64,000 nt of DNA from JAKAVN01 sp963734845 (GTDB lineage: Bacteria; Desulfobacterota; Binatia; Binatales; Binataceae). This document shows positions 1-7,890 of this stretch, piece after piece (position 1 is the stretch's first letter; every line of letters starts with the position of its first letter). The translations under genes were made by a program, and so were the position numbers. The stretch lies in NCBI GenBank assembly GCA_963734845.1, contig CAVTIS010000002.1, forward strand, positions 219,503-283,502, in the 5' to 3' direction. The notes under the pieces are model-generated. The model was not told the DNA's origin, ran no database searches, and worked only from the letters and a program-made list of their open reading frames with translations.

Positions 1-80
1 GATTCGCCTTCCCGCGAGGCGATTTGGCGATCAAACAGCCGAAAAGCCAGTGCATGTACAAGCTTTGCACATTTAACCGC

Positions 81-473
81 ATGCGAATCAGGCTGAAAAA
101 CATCCTTCGCGCGCTGACACTCGTCGCGGCATTCGCCTGTTGTGGTTGTATCGACATTTCCAGCAACACTCCACCGTCGTCCAATACCACCTGCACCACG
201 ACCGACAATGGGCCAGACGTCCCGGCCACTTCGACCTGCACCACGCAGCCCACCGGAGGGTCGCACTGGGGGCCTTTTTCTGTAATTCGCTCCCTGTTGA
301 CCGACAAGCTGATCGACCGGGTCGACCTTGACCATGATGGCCGCAAGTCCCGGTCGCGGGCACGGCTCCGGAACATCGATCGGCTTATCTTCGTCTGGCT
401 GTATCGATTCTGCCCGTCGATTCTGAATGCAATCGTCATGGTGATGTCTTGGAGGGAGTGTCCTCGGAGATAA
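81..473 (+). CDS. Putative small lipoprotein, possibly 3'-altered
   Basis: Starting at the internal ATG, the protein opens with a basic stretch (RIRLK), a hydrophobic core (ALTLVAAFA) and a cysteine-rich site (CCGC) that looks like a lipobox, followed by a Ser/Thr/Asn/Pro-rich linker typical of secreted lipoproteins. No known domain follows. The last 40 or so residues look unnatural and run into the tRNA-Ser-linked repeat near 448, so the original 3' end may have been replaced. I do not recognise a function. An upstream ATG at 24 would put cytoplasmic-looking residues before the signal and is less likely. Confidence 0.35.
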   Translation: MRIRLKNILRALTLVAAFACCGCIDISSNTPPSSNTTCTTTDNGPDVPATSTCTTQPTGGSHWGPFSVIRSLLTDKLIDRVDLDHDGRKSRSRARLRNIDRLIFVWLYRFCPSILNAIVMVMSWRECPRR

Positions 474-512
474 GGACTCGTTGGCGGAGAGGGGGGATTT
501 GAACCCCCGAAA
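448..512 (-). repeat. tRNA-Ser 3'-end repeat, copy A
   Basis: Read on the minus strand, the tRNA 3' end is followed by CGAGTCCTTATCTC and GACACTCCCT. The same order (GGTTC T-loop, CTCTCCGCCA, ACGAGTCC, a short variable part, ACTCCC) occurs on the plus strand at 2217. A more diverged version is at 54705. Similarity ends near 448. Confidence 0.6.
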
Positions 513-570
513 CCTTTCCGAGTTTACACGCTCCGCGGGCGTGGGCTTAAACCGTCTCCGGTGGGGAACA
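482..570 (-). pseudogene. Decayed tRNA-Ser
   Basis: On the minus strand the 3' part is a normal class II serine tRNA end: T arm GGGGG-TTCAAAT-CCCCC, then CTCTCCG and CCA at 482-484. Upstream lie a variable arm and an anticodon stem CACGC/GCGTG. The seven-base loop CCGCGGA has C at position 33 and no serine anticodon, and the expected 5' acceptor strand GGAGAG is missing. I therefore call a pseudo-tRNA, not a working gene. The T arm, 3' end and downstream flank recur at 2217 and 54705. Confidence 0.6.
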
Positions 571-664
571 AGCTTGCGCGAAGGATCGGATAGACATCAG
601 CCATTATTATACGCCCGTGCACCTGCAGAGGTCGGCGTCGGTGACCGTATGGGGTAGTTCCGTT

Positions 665-1585
665 TTACTGCTCCGACCGAGAACCCGCCTGGTCTAGACG
701 CCGCATCGCCTCGCGCATCAGATCTTCGGGAAGCGGTCCCTTGAGCGCCGCCTCAATATTCTGATGCAGATGCGCTGGGTCGCGAGTTCCGACGATTGTG
801 GTATCGAGGTCGGGGTTGGTGAGCGTGAAGCGCAGCATGAACTCCATGCGATCCATCCCGCCGAGCAACTCGTCGAGTCTCGCCTTTTCCCAACGCTGGC
901 GCATCGTCGCCGATGAGATCATGTAGTAACTGCGGGAATTCCAGTCACCGGGTGCGCCACGGGCGACGCCGCCGCGAATGAGAATTCCAGCTCCCGCCTT
1001 CGACGCACGCGCAATCACATTCTCATGGTCGCGCTGCAACGCCGAATACGGAATCTGAAACACATCGAAGACACCCATGCCGATTTGCTCGTCGAGATTC
1101 GGGAGTGTTCCCGAAACGCCGATGAAACGCACCTTGCCTTCCCGCTTCAGCTTGAGCGCGGCTTCGAGCGCTTCATGCTCTTCGAATTCGCGCCGCGTAA
1201 TACTGCGATGAAACTGCACCACGTCGAGATAGTCAGTCTTCATCAGGCGCAAGCTGTTCTCCACACCCGCGCGGATATTCTCCGCCGTATGTATATGCTC
1301 CGCTGCCATCCCCGCGCCGGGCACGCATCCGCATTTCGACGCCAGGAAGTATTCCGATCGGCGCTGCGCGATATAGCGACCGATCAACTCCTCGCTGCGC
1401 CCGTAGTCGATGGATGTGTCGATAAGGTTGATGCCCGCGTCGAGAACGGCATTGAGAACTTTTCGGGCATCGTCGTCAGAAATCTTGGGACCGCCAGGAG
1501 CACCACGCAGCTCCATAGCGCCGTAACCAAGGATCGTTGCTGCAAAACCTGTCCTGCCCAGAACCCGTTTGGGTAGTTCCGCCAT
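665..1585 (-). CDS. Aldo/keto reductase family protein
   Basis: NAD(P)H-dependent oxidoreductase of the TIM-barrel aldo/keto reductase superfamily. The N-terminal LGRTGF, the DTSIDYGRSEELIG region holding the catalytic Asp/Tyr pair, and the C-terminal VGTRDPAHL cofactor region match the bacterial YghZ/Tas-like branch. Full family length (306 aa). Start chosen at the ATG at 1585 because TGAGGT sits at ribosome-binding distance; a start at 1621 would add 12 unsupported residues. Substrate unknown. Cytoplasmic, with no signal peptide. It lies 45 bases from the next minus-strand gene, so the two may be co-transcribed. Confidence 0.85.
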   Translation of the reverse strand: MAELPKRVLGRTGFAATILGYGAMELRGAPGGPKISDDDARKVLNAVLDAGINLIDTSIDYGRSEELIGRYIAQRRSEYFLASKCGCVPGAGMAAEHIHTAENIRAGVENSLRLMKTDYLDVVQFHRSITRREFEEHEALEAALKLKREGKVRFIGVSGTLPNLDEQIGMGVFDVFQIPYSALQRDHENVIARASKAGAGILIRGGVARGAPGDWNSRSYYMISSATMRQRWEKARLDELLGGMDRMEFMLRFTLTNPDLDTTIVGTRDPAHLHQNIEAALKGPLPEDLMREAMRRLDQAGSRSEQ

Positions 1586-1630
1586 GGCGTGAACCTCATT
1601 TGCGCAGCCGCCAACTTCCAAGGAGGCTGC

Positions 1631-2047
1631 CTAACTCATCCGTTCCAGCACAACCACCGGAATCTCGCGACTGGTCTTCTTCTGGTAGTCGTCGAACACT
1701 GGCAGCAACTTCGCCTGCGCGTCAAAAAGTCGCTGCCGGTGCGCGCCGCTTGCTGCGGTTGCGCGCGCCTGGAACCTCTCGCCTGCGATCTCGATCGTCA
1801 CCACCGGATTCTTGACTAGATTGATGTACCACGCGGGATGGTGCGGCGACCCTGCGAACGACGCAATCACCACGATCCTGTCGCCATCCTTTGTATATGC
1901 TAGCGGTTTCGTAAACGGCTTTCCGGTCTGTGCGCCAGTTGTGGTCAGTAGCAGCAGCGGCACTCCTTTCATCTGACCACCAACCTTACCTTCGTTTGTC
2001 CGGAACTCGCTGATGACCTTTTGATTGAAATCATTCCGCTCCGACAT
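1631..2047 (-). CDS. Deazaflavin (F420)-type nitroreductase family protein
   Basis: 138 aa protein of the split-barrel family of F420-dependent oxidoreductases related to mycobacterial Ddn. Visible motifs are GVPLLLLTTTGAQTGK near the N terminus, the SFAGSPHHPAWYINLVKNP segment and VTIEIAGE. Family members use F420H2 or FMN; the substrate cannot be told. ATG at 2047 is preceded by GGGAG at proper spacing, so I reject the extension to 2158. Cytoplasmic. Likely transcribed before the aldo/keto reductase. Confidence 0.8.
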   Translation of the reverse strand: MSERNDFNQKVISEFRTNEGKVGGQMKGVPLLLLTTTGAQTGKPFTKPLAYTKDGDRIVVIASFAGSPHHPAWYINLVKNPVVTIEIAGERFQARATAASGAHRQRLFDAQAKLLPVFDDYQKKTSREIPVVVLERMS

Positions 2048-2216
2048 CTTGTTCTCCCATGTAGCCGGGGTCGGTCTTCCGTTCCAGCTTCCTATATCTC
2101 GTATTCGGCGCGCAAACCCGTTCTCGCCTCTCGAGCCAGCATTCGCGTCGCGCGCCATTCAGATTACCTGAATGTACGACTTCCATCGCCGGGACCATCG
2201 TCCGGGCATCCTGGGC

Positions 2217-2430
2217 GGTACCGAGGGTTCGAATTTACTCCTCTCCGCCAACGAGTCCTTATCTCTGGGGACACTCCCTTCAAGACGCCGAAATAGCGCA
2301 CGATTGCGGCGTCATTTGCAGATTTGGCGGCACCGGAGAAGACCACCTTTCGCTGGTTCGCGCGCAAGACGCGGCCAAAGTCTCTGTTGGCGAGTGAGGC
2401 GGTTCCATCCATTCGCGACGCACAACGGGT
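2217..2430 (+). repeat. tRNA-Ser 3'-end repeat with tail, copy B
   Basis: Starts with GAGGGTTCGAATTT, a decayed T arm, then CTCTCCGCCAACGAGTCC and a tail with CCGAAATAGC, GGCGGCACCGGAGA, CGCGGCCAAAGTCTCTGTTG and GAGGCGGTTCCATCCAT. The first part matches copies A and C; the part from about 2325 to 2425 matches copy D at 2967 over roughly 90 bases, including an almost unbroken block. No credible gene is inside. Confidence 0.65.
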
Positions 2431-2560
2431 TCGAGCCGATCTGTTTGGACTCAAATCCCGACTCGACCCTTGGCGTTTGCTAACAGCTCGGTGTTGGTGC
2501 GAATCTGAATCGCGGATTCAAATGGAAATGACGGTTGACTTGTCGATATAATGATTGGAG

Positions 2561-2926
2561 ATGGTTAACGCCAACGAACAGGAAGATCGCAAGGCGGCGC
2601 GCAAGAAACAAGAGGAGCGTGCCCGCGCCGTTTCGGCGGCCCGGAAGCATGACAGGGAAGAGGAACTCAGAAAGCTACATCTGCTCGCAACCGAGGTAGG
2701 GTTCTTGATGGGGGGAAAGGCGCGGTCGGCGGCTGCGGGCAATGCCTGGATGGTTGTCGATCTCAGCGCAAATCATGAACTGAGCTTCTATCGGGAAGGC
2801 GACCAGATCAACATCGCAGGACGCGTCAATGGTGTGTCTTATGCCCTCAACGTGTCGCCGCGTCTTGCGCCTGCCAACATCGTAAGGGCAATCAAGAGGA
2901 AGTCGGGTATTCAGGTCGATAGTTGA
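2561..2926 (+). CDS. Hypothetical protein with basic coiled-coil N terminus
   Basis: 121 aa from the ATG at 2561 (a TTG at 2555 is the alternative). Residues 1-40 are rich in Lys, Arg and Glu (REEEL, RKAARKKQEE) and likely helical. The rest is compact and mixed, with alternating strands (AWMVVDLSANHELSFY, INIAGRVNG). I do not recognise the family. It sits between two direct copies of the repeat described at 2325-2425 and 2967-3062, so it could be cargo of that element. Codon use looks coding. Confidence 0.5.
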   Translation: MVNANEQEDRKAARKKQEERARAVSAARKHDREEELRKLHLLATEVGFLMGGKARSAAAGNAWMVVDLSANHELSFYREGDQINIAGRVNGVSYALNVSPRLAPANIVRAIKRKSGIQVDS

Positions 2927-2966
2927 TCAGCAGCAGGACTTTTGCCGTTCATTTGCGTGACGCGCG

Positions 2967-3062
2967 GCACCGAAGAAACCCACTTCCGGGGTTTCGTGCG
3001 CGAGACGCGGCCAAAGTCTCTGTTGGCAAGTGAGGCGGTTCCATCCATGCCCGATGCACGAC
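2967..3062 (+). repeat. Repeat tail, copy D
   Basis: CGCGGCACCGAAGAA, then CGAGACGCGGCCAAAG, TCTCTGTTGGCAAGTGAGG and CGGTTCCATCCAT. Direct copy of the 2325-2425 part of copy B with few differences. No tRNA part is present. Confidence 0.6.
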
Positions 3063-3119
3063 GCGATCGATTCGACGACCGGCTTGGCCGAAATTGTGAG
3101 GAAATGATCGAGCGTAAGC

Positions 3120-3665
3120 CTACGAAGCGATCCCCACGGCTTTTGCTTGCGCGGTCCAGAATAGAGGGAGATCGATCCGTTCGGCCAAGGCCTCGGCGGT
3201 GAGCTCGGGCGGCTGGTCACCTGCGGCGATCGCCTCAACAATTTCCGGGGCCAGGAACGCCAGCCGCGTCAGTCGTCTGACGTAGCGGTCTGAGACCCCT
3301 TCGCGTTCAGCGATCTTTGCAACTGACTTTGCTCTGCTCATCAGCAGGTCTTCAGACCATCGCCGCGCCCGGGGCGCCGGCTTTCAGTAGTGCCGAGTCA
3401 ACTCGTGGAGCGCGCGCGCGATTGCCTTCGATGACCAGACGCATCTCGACACCACGCCGCCTGATTGTCATGGGAAAGAAGGCGTAATGATCAGCTCGTG
3501 GGCGTTCGCCGCGGGCCGCGTCACCGGCTCGGGTATCGGCACCTTGAGCGATACGCGGATGCCGGTATCGGTCAGGTCTGCGCGATCGACCAAGGCATTC
3601 AGGGCTGCTCCGGCTTCGACCTCCGACTGCAGGCGCTCTCTCCACGCTGCTGCCGCCGAAAAAAG
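3120..3665 (-). pseudogene. Serine site-specific recombinase, C-terminal remnant
   Basis: Three minus-strand frames together give the C-terminal region of a large serine recombinase of the kind common in Rhizobiales and phages. In order: LNALVDRADLTDTGIRVSLK (frame 1), TIRRRGVEMRLVIEG with APRVDSALLKA (frame 2), then ARRWSEDLLMSRAKSVAKIA and LAFLAPEIVEAIAAGDQPP with a helix-turn-helix (frame 3). At least two frameshifts and loss of the catalytic N-terminal domain make it non-functional. It marks a former mobile element. Confidence 0.65.
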
Positions 3666-3779
3666 CGATGGAAGTCGATTGTCCGCTAGGGAATCTCTGC
3701 ACAGGTCGCTATGCGACGACTGCTTGACATGAAAGTGACGACGATCAGGTGGAGTGACAACGGCGCGAGGGGTCGTTGG

Positions 3780-4187
3780 TCCGTAGCAAGCGGTCGCGGT
3801 GGCTTACGGTTCGCTCGATTGGGATCACAGGGAGCAACTCACGCCGAAACCGCCGCAGTCGCCGACATTACTCAGTTGCCGGACCTGCTGCACGGACAGG
3901 AGCGGGAAGTCTTCGGCGATCAGGCGTACTGGAAGGAAGACGATCGAGCGTTTCTCGAGAGTTGGGGAGTGCGCTACCGGATCAATCGGCGACCAGTCGC
4001 AGGCCGCTGAGCAAACGCTGGCGGATGATCAACCGGGCGCGTTCGCGGACCCGCGCGCTCGGCGAACACGCCTTTCGGATAGTCAAGCAACTGTGGGGGT
4101 TCGCCAAAGTGAGATATCGCGGTCTGGCCAAGAACCTGGCGCGAGCGCAGACTATATTTGCACTGGCTTCAATCTCTACCCCTTGGG
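3780..4187 (+). pseudogene. IS5-family transposase remnant
   Basis: Reading across two frames gives DITQLPDLLHGQEREVFGDQ, AYWKEDDRAFLESWGVRYRI, then RARSRTRALGEHAFRIVKQL and WGFAKVRYRGLAKNLARAQT, the C-terminal half of an IS5 (IS1031-like) DDE transposase including the final catalytic Glu region. The N terminus is missing and the frame breaks near 4010. No terminal inverted repeats were found. It abuts the mlaA fragment directly. Confidence 0.65.
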
Positions 4188-4535
4188 GCCACCGGTCTTT
4201 TCGACGTCGCCGACAAATGGTTCAGTCTGAAACAGGGTGACAATGATCTCGGGCTGACGCTCGGCCAATACGGCGTTGCACCGGGTTGGTACGTAGTGTG
4301 GCCGTTCCTTGGTCCTTCTACAATCCGTGACGCCATAGGAATGGCGGCGGACAGTGCGATGTCGCCTTGGCCCTATTTCGTACCATGGTACGCGTCATAC
4401 AGCGTGAGCGGAGGGCAGGAGCGATCATAGCTGTGAATTACCGCTCACTTCATCTTGACCAATTCGAAGAGGCTGACCGTTACGCAATTGACCTTTGTTG
4501 CAGAAGCCTCGATGAGAATCGGATAGCAATACCCA
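4188..4535 (+). pseudogene. mlaA: MlaA (VacJ) lipoprotein fragment
   Basis: The frame after the transposase gives GLFDVADKWFSLKQGDNDLG, LTLGQYGVAPGWYVVWPFLG and PSTIRDAIG, the conserved core of the outer-membrane phospholipid-transport lipoprotein MlaA. After a frame change near 4430 it continues AVNYRSLHLDQFEEADRYAI, the next conserved block of the family. Lipobox and N-terminal half are absent. Not functional. Confidence 0.6.
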
Positions 4536-4589
4536 GGAAGGGTATTCGGCTTGAGTCTCCAGTCGTCCTCGGGAAGTGGAAATCGTGCT

Positions 4590-4690
4590 TGCAGTGTTCC
4601 CTCTGGAGTCAGTTTCTACCGGCAATGCACCTGTCGGACACAGCCAAGCTGCGCATCTCTGCATGATTCCCAGCTTTCTACGGCACGCGT
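4590..4690. repeat. Diverged copy of the 17385-17480 segment
   Basis: CAGTGTTCCCTCTGGAGTCA, GGCAATGCACCTGTCGGAC and CATGATTC align in the same order with CACTGCTCCTTTTGGAGTCA, GGCAACGCATCTGTTGGAC and AATGATTC near 17390-17475. On the minus strand a broken frame reads SLAVSDRCIAGR, like SVSNRCVACGD in the 17217-17483 ORF. Probably a decayed paralogue. Confidence 0.4.
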
Positions 4691-4738
4691 TATGCGTTCT
4701 GAGGCGATAGAGAACAAATTGGTTCAAGGGGAAACTCC

Positions 4739-5344
4739 GTGGATGTAACTCGTTGGATGACCAGAAGCCCGGTCGTCGTGGAATCGAGCGAAAAACTTGC
4801 GACAGTTCGGCAGAAGATGGATCAGGGGAATTTCCATCGCGTGCCGGTCGTGGACGGCGGCAAGCTCGTGGGGATCGTCAGCGACCGCGACCTGCGTCAA
4901 CACACCGGATCGCTCGAAGACGTGAAAGTCAACGGCGCGATGACCAAGCCGGTGGTGAACGTCACACCTACGACCATGCTCGAACAGGCAGCCCTTCTGA
5001 TGGTCAAGCACCGGATAGGTGGATTGCCAGTAGTTGAGCAGGGCAAGGTGGTCGGCATTATAACTGCAACAGACTTGCTGCGCGCGTTTGCCGAGGTCCT
5101 GGGCGCTACCCAGGAAGGAGTCGCACGTATCGATCTGTCGCTCGTGGATTCCTCGGAACTTGCGATGGTGGCGCAACTGGTGGCTCAGGAGAACGGTGAG
5201 ATTCTTGGAATGGGCGTCTATCAGGACGAGGGGAAAGAAGGCCGCCCCAAGATGACTTACCTGCGCCTGCGCTCCGCTGACGCGAATCGCGTGGCTCGGA
5301 TGCTGACGGAGAAGAATTACAACGTAATTTCGATCCATACCTGA
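4739..5344 (+). CDS. CBS domain pair with C-terminal ACT-like domain (AcuB-like)
   Basis: 201 aa. Residues 5-60 and 68-125 are two CBS modules (FHRVPVVDGGKLVGIVSDRD; IGGLPVVEQGKVVGIITATD) that normally bind AMP or ATP. Residues 135-201 resemble an ACT domain (VAQENGEILGMG; TYLRLRSADANRVARML). This architecture is that of AcuB-like regulators of acetate and energy metabolism. GTG start at 4739 has AAGGGGAAA at good spacing. It is the first intact gene of the stress and low-oxygen cluster, and the acyl-CoA synthetase of the cluster would be a logical target; that is inference. Confidence 0.85.
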   Translation: MDVTRWMTRSPVVVESSEKLATVRQKMDQGNFHRVPVVDGGKLVGIVSDRDLRQHTGSLEDVKVNGAMTKPVVNVTPTTMLEQAALLMVKHRIGGLPVVEQGKVVGIITATDLLRAFAEVLGATQEGVARIDLSLVDSSELAMVAQLVAQENGEILGMGVYQDEGKEGRPKMTYLRLRSADANRVARMLTEKNYNVISIHT

Positions 5345-5365
5345 AGGGACTTGCTGACCGCCACA

Positions 5366-5578
5366 ATGCCCAAAGAAGCGGCGCCCAAGAAGGTCAAGAT
5401 CGAGGTCGAAGGCCTGCGGGGGCAAGAAGGACGATGGCCCAAAAAAGGCCGCGTGAACCAAAGTCGACCGCCACGTCGCTTGACTAGATCGCCTAGCGAT
5501 GTGGTTGGTCCGCAAGCGGCCTTGCAATCCGGAGGCAACGACGAAATGAACTGTACCCCATGCGAAGCGCAAACTTGA
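5366..5578 (+). CDS. Possible short Lys-rich ORF
   Basis: From ATG at 5366 an open frame begins PKEAAPKKVKIEVEG and then becomes Arg/Gly/Pro-rich. The first 16 residues look like protein, but the rest may be out of frame (a shift would give GKKDDGPKKAA and a stop). Weak ribosome-binding site. It overlaps the following gene by 19 bases. May be a decayed small gene. Confidence 0.2.
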   Translation: MPKEAAPKKVKIEVEGLRGQEGRWPKKGRVNQSRPPRRLTRSPSDVVGPQAALQSGGNDEMNCTPCEAQT

Positions 5579-6153
5579 CACCTCGCAATCTCACCAAGAA
5601 ATCCCGCGGGCTGATTCGGAGCCTCAATCGAAGTTCCGTCCGCGACGACAAGAGTCCCCAAGTCGTACGCAAGACGGCTCAACCGAAGGAACCCACTGTC
5701 TGCGCGCGGTGCGGCGCCGTGTTTCTGCACAAGACCTGGCGCCACAACCATAAATTGACCGATGAGCTGCTGGAGCGCCGGCAATGGGGATTCTGCCCGG
5801 CCTGCGATGAAGTAAGCCAGCAGGAAGGCCAAGGCCGGCTAATCATCCGCGGAACCGGATTGGCCGCCAACCACACCCTCCTCCGCAGTCGCATCGAGAA
5901 CGTCGCCCGCCGGGCTATGGTGACCCAGCCCGAGCGGCGGATAGTCTCGATCGACGCGATCGAATCTAAGGATGAAAAAGCGCTCGAGGTGCTGACGACC
6001 TCGCAAAAATTGACCCACCGTATCGCGCACGAGCTGAAGAAGGCTTTCGGCGGACGGACCTCCTACAATTGGAGCGACGACGGGACACTCTTCGCCACCT
6101 GGGAACTCGAGAAGCGAAAGCCGAAAGCAAAAAAGGCCAGGCGATCTCATTAA
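5560..6153 (+). CDS. BCAM0308-family zinc-ribbon protein
   Basis: 197 aa. A treble-clef-like site with CARCG near residue 48 and CPAC near residue 79 is followed by an alpha/beta region (RIENVARRAMVTQPERRIVS) and a basic tail (KRKPKAKKARR). This matches the BCAM0308 family, named after a gene in the low-oxygen-activated locus of Burkholderia cenocepacia, with distant similarity to the N terminus of the ribosome-export adaptor NMD3. Function unknown; RNA or ribosome binding is inference from the zinc ribbon and basic tail. The ATG at 5560 lacks a clear ribosome-binding site. Confidence 0.75.
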   Translation: MRSANLTPRNLTKKSRGLIRSLNRSSVRDDKSPQVVRKTAQPKEPTVCARCGAVFLHKTWRHNHKLTDELLERRQWGFCPACDEVSQQEGQGRLIIRGTGLAANHTLLRSRIENVARRAMVTQPERRIVSIDAIESKDEKALEVLTTSQKLTHRIAHELKKAFGGRTSYNWSDDGTLFATWELEKRKPKAKKARRSH

Positions 6154-6237
6154 GTGACGCTGATCGAGGCGTCCGATGAGGCTGAGATTGTCGGGGAGGG
6201 TCATGTGCAGGGGCCGAGCGCTTGCGGCAGTTCCGGG

Positions 6238-6402
6238 TCATCTGTTCAACGGCATCTGGTCGTCGATCCACTGCTCGGCATCGGCTGCCCGCGGAAAATC
6301 AACCGGCGTCACGGTATCCTCCCATAGGATTTCCCACCTGCCGGTATCCGGATTATTTCTGATCGTATAGCCCTGGTATTCGTAGCTCCGGTATTCGCTC
6401 AC
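6238..6402 (-). CDS. 54-residue conserved-looking small protein coupled to the site-2 protease
   Basis: A GTG start at 6402 overlaps the stop of the upstream protease gene (GTGA), the same coupling used elsewhere in this cluster. The product begins VSEYRSYEYQGYTIRNN, continues WEILWEDTVTPVDFPRAAD and ends AEQWIDDQMPLNR. It is acidic, aromatic-rich and soluble, with no membrane segment. The fold is not recognised. Natural composition and translational coupling argue for a real gene, perhaps a partner or substrate-like regulator of the protease. Confidence 0.6.
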   Translation of the reverse strand: MSEYRSYEYQGYTIRNNPDTGRWEILWEDTVTPVDFPRAADAEQWIDDQMPLNR

Positions 6403-7559
6403 GTCTGTCCGCCCCCCAGAACCTTGGCACCGCCGCCAAGCTGCGCCTTCATCTGGACGATACGCGCGACGCCGGTGCGCGTGATAAATCCCACCATCTT
6501 GCCGCCATCGATGACGACCAAACGGCCGCTGTCCGCTTCGTTCATCTGGTGCATCGCACCGAGCGCGCTCGCTCCAGGCGCGATTTCGAGGCCCGGCCCA
6601 ATGGGGAGCATTATGTCCCGCACTTTCTTATGCGCTCGCTCCTGCGGCTGGCAGCGACCAACGTGCGACAACGACAGCACGCCCAGTACGCGTCCGCCTG
6701 CAGCCACGGGAAAGCCGCCGTATCCGAAGCGCAGAAAGTATTGTTCGATGGCTTCCCCGACAGACACCTCGGGAGACAGCGTCACCGGCTCGCGAGTCAT
6801 GATGTCGCGCACGCGGACGTGTTCGAGAGCCCCCTCGATAATCGTTTCCTGGTAACCGCTCGCCGCCGCACCACGCAAAAACAGGCCGATGAAAATCAGC
6901 CAGAGTCCACCGACCAGCGCACCCCCGAAAATCTCCATCGAACCCAGACCGATAAGCCCCCAACCGATACCGCCGCCCCACTGCGCCGCGCGCGCCGTCG
7001 CCCGCTGCAGATCGCCCCATCGTTTCCATAGTACCGCCCGCAGCAATCGGCCGCCGTCGAGCGGAAAACCCGGCAGAAGATTAAAGAGCGCCAGCGCAAG
7101 GTTGATGAAAGCTAGGTAGCGAAAGACCCCGGTCCACAGAGATGCGGGTAGGTCGATGGCGTTCGAAATCAACCAGAAGATAAGGGCAAGGGCCAGACTG
7201 GTTAATGGTCCGACGCCCGCAATTTTGATCTCGCTATTGGCGCTTTTCGGCTCGCTCGAGAGACGCGCGGCCCCGCCGAAAATGAAAAACGTGATGCGAT
7301 CGACGTTCTCCCCCAGCCAGTTCGCCATAGCCGCGTGGGATAGCTCATGTAGCAGAATCGAAGCGAAGAAAAACAGCGTCGCCACCAGGCCGACAATCCA
7401 GTAGTCGAAGGTCCGCTGGCCGGGATAGTTCTGCGGAAAATATCCGGCAGATAAACTCCACAGCACTAGGAAAAAAATCACCAGCCAGGAGTAATCGATC
7501 TCGATCTGTACTCCGGCGATTCTCAACAGATCGATGGACTTCGTTTCGCCTGCTGCCAT
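6399..7559 (-). CDS. Site-2 (M50) intramembrane metalloprotease with CBS domains
   Basis: 386 aa polytopic membrane protein. Hydrophobic segments lie near residues 25-40, 55-75, 115-135 and 145-165. The zinc site HELSH is at residues 71-75 and the third ligand is in LLPGFPLDGG (Asp168). Residues 250-375 form a CBS pair (VRDIMTREPVTLSP; VRDIMLPIGPGLEIAP). Such enzymes cleave membrane-anchored regulators, with the CBS pair sensing adenylates. The last 200 or so residues are duplicated in a decayed chimera at 27140-27740. Weak GAGA ribosome-binding site. Confidence 0.9.
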   Translation of the reverse strand: MAAGETKSIDLLRIAGVQIEIDYSWLVIFFLVLWSLSAGYFPQNYPGQRTFDYWIVGLVATLFFFASILLHELSHAAMANWLGENVDRITFFIFGGAARLSSEPKSANSEIKIAGVGPLTSLALALIFWLISNAIDLPASLWTGVFRYLAFINLALALFNLLPGFPLDGGRLLRAVLWKRWGDLQRATARAAQWGGGIGWGLIGLGSMEIFGGALVGGLWLIFIGLFLRGAAASGYQETIIEGALEHVRVRDIMTREPVTLSPEVSVGEAIEQYFLRFGYGGFPVAAGGRVLGVLSLSHVGRCQPQERAHKKVRDIMLPIGPGLEIAPGASALGAMHQMNEADSGRLVVIDGGKMVGFITRTGVARIVQMKAQLGGGAKVLGGGQT

Positions 7560-7632
7560 GGGGGATTTCTCGCCCGGTTAGCTCTGCTCACCTTCTACTG
7601 AGATTGCGGCTCGTCGATCTTCTCCCACGACT

Positions 7633-7890
7633 TTACAAGAGCTGGGGTGACTTGATGCGCGAGCGCAAATACGAGACACAGCCGTCGAGACTGGACATCT
7701 GGGGATAATCGGCTTCAGGAATATCAACTCCTGTTGTCTCGTGGATGGCGATCATCAGGTTGAGCATATCCATCGAATCGAGGTCGATCTGCTCGCGCAA
7801 ATCCATTGCCGGATCGATTTGAGACTCGATTTCGGGGGCTATCTTCCGAAGCTCCCGCAAGACCATCGATCTGATTTCGTCGTCCGTCAC
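7633..7890 (-). CDS. Acyl carrier protein-like (phosphopantetheine attachment) protein
   Basis: 85 aa with the acyl-carrier signature IDLDSMDMLNLMIAI; Ser39 would carry 4'-phosphopantetheine. Helix pattern and length fit stand-alone carrier proteins. The GTG start at 7890 overlaps the E2 stop (GTGA), so it is translated with the pyruvate dehydrogenase genes. A longer reading from 8028 would run inside E2 and is rejected. The context suggests it accepts acyl groups linked to the dehydrogenase or to the acyl-CoA synthetase upstream, but the real partner is unknown. Confidence 0.85.
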   Translation of the reverse strand: MTDDEIRSMVLRELRKIAPEIESQIDPAMDLREQIDLDSMDMLNLMIAIHETTGVDIPEADYPQMSSLDGCVSYLRSRIKSPQLL

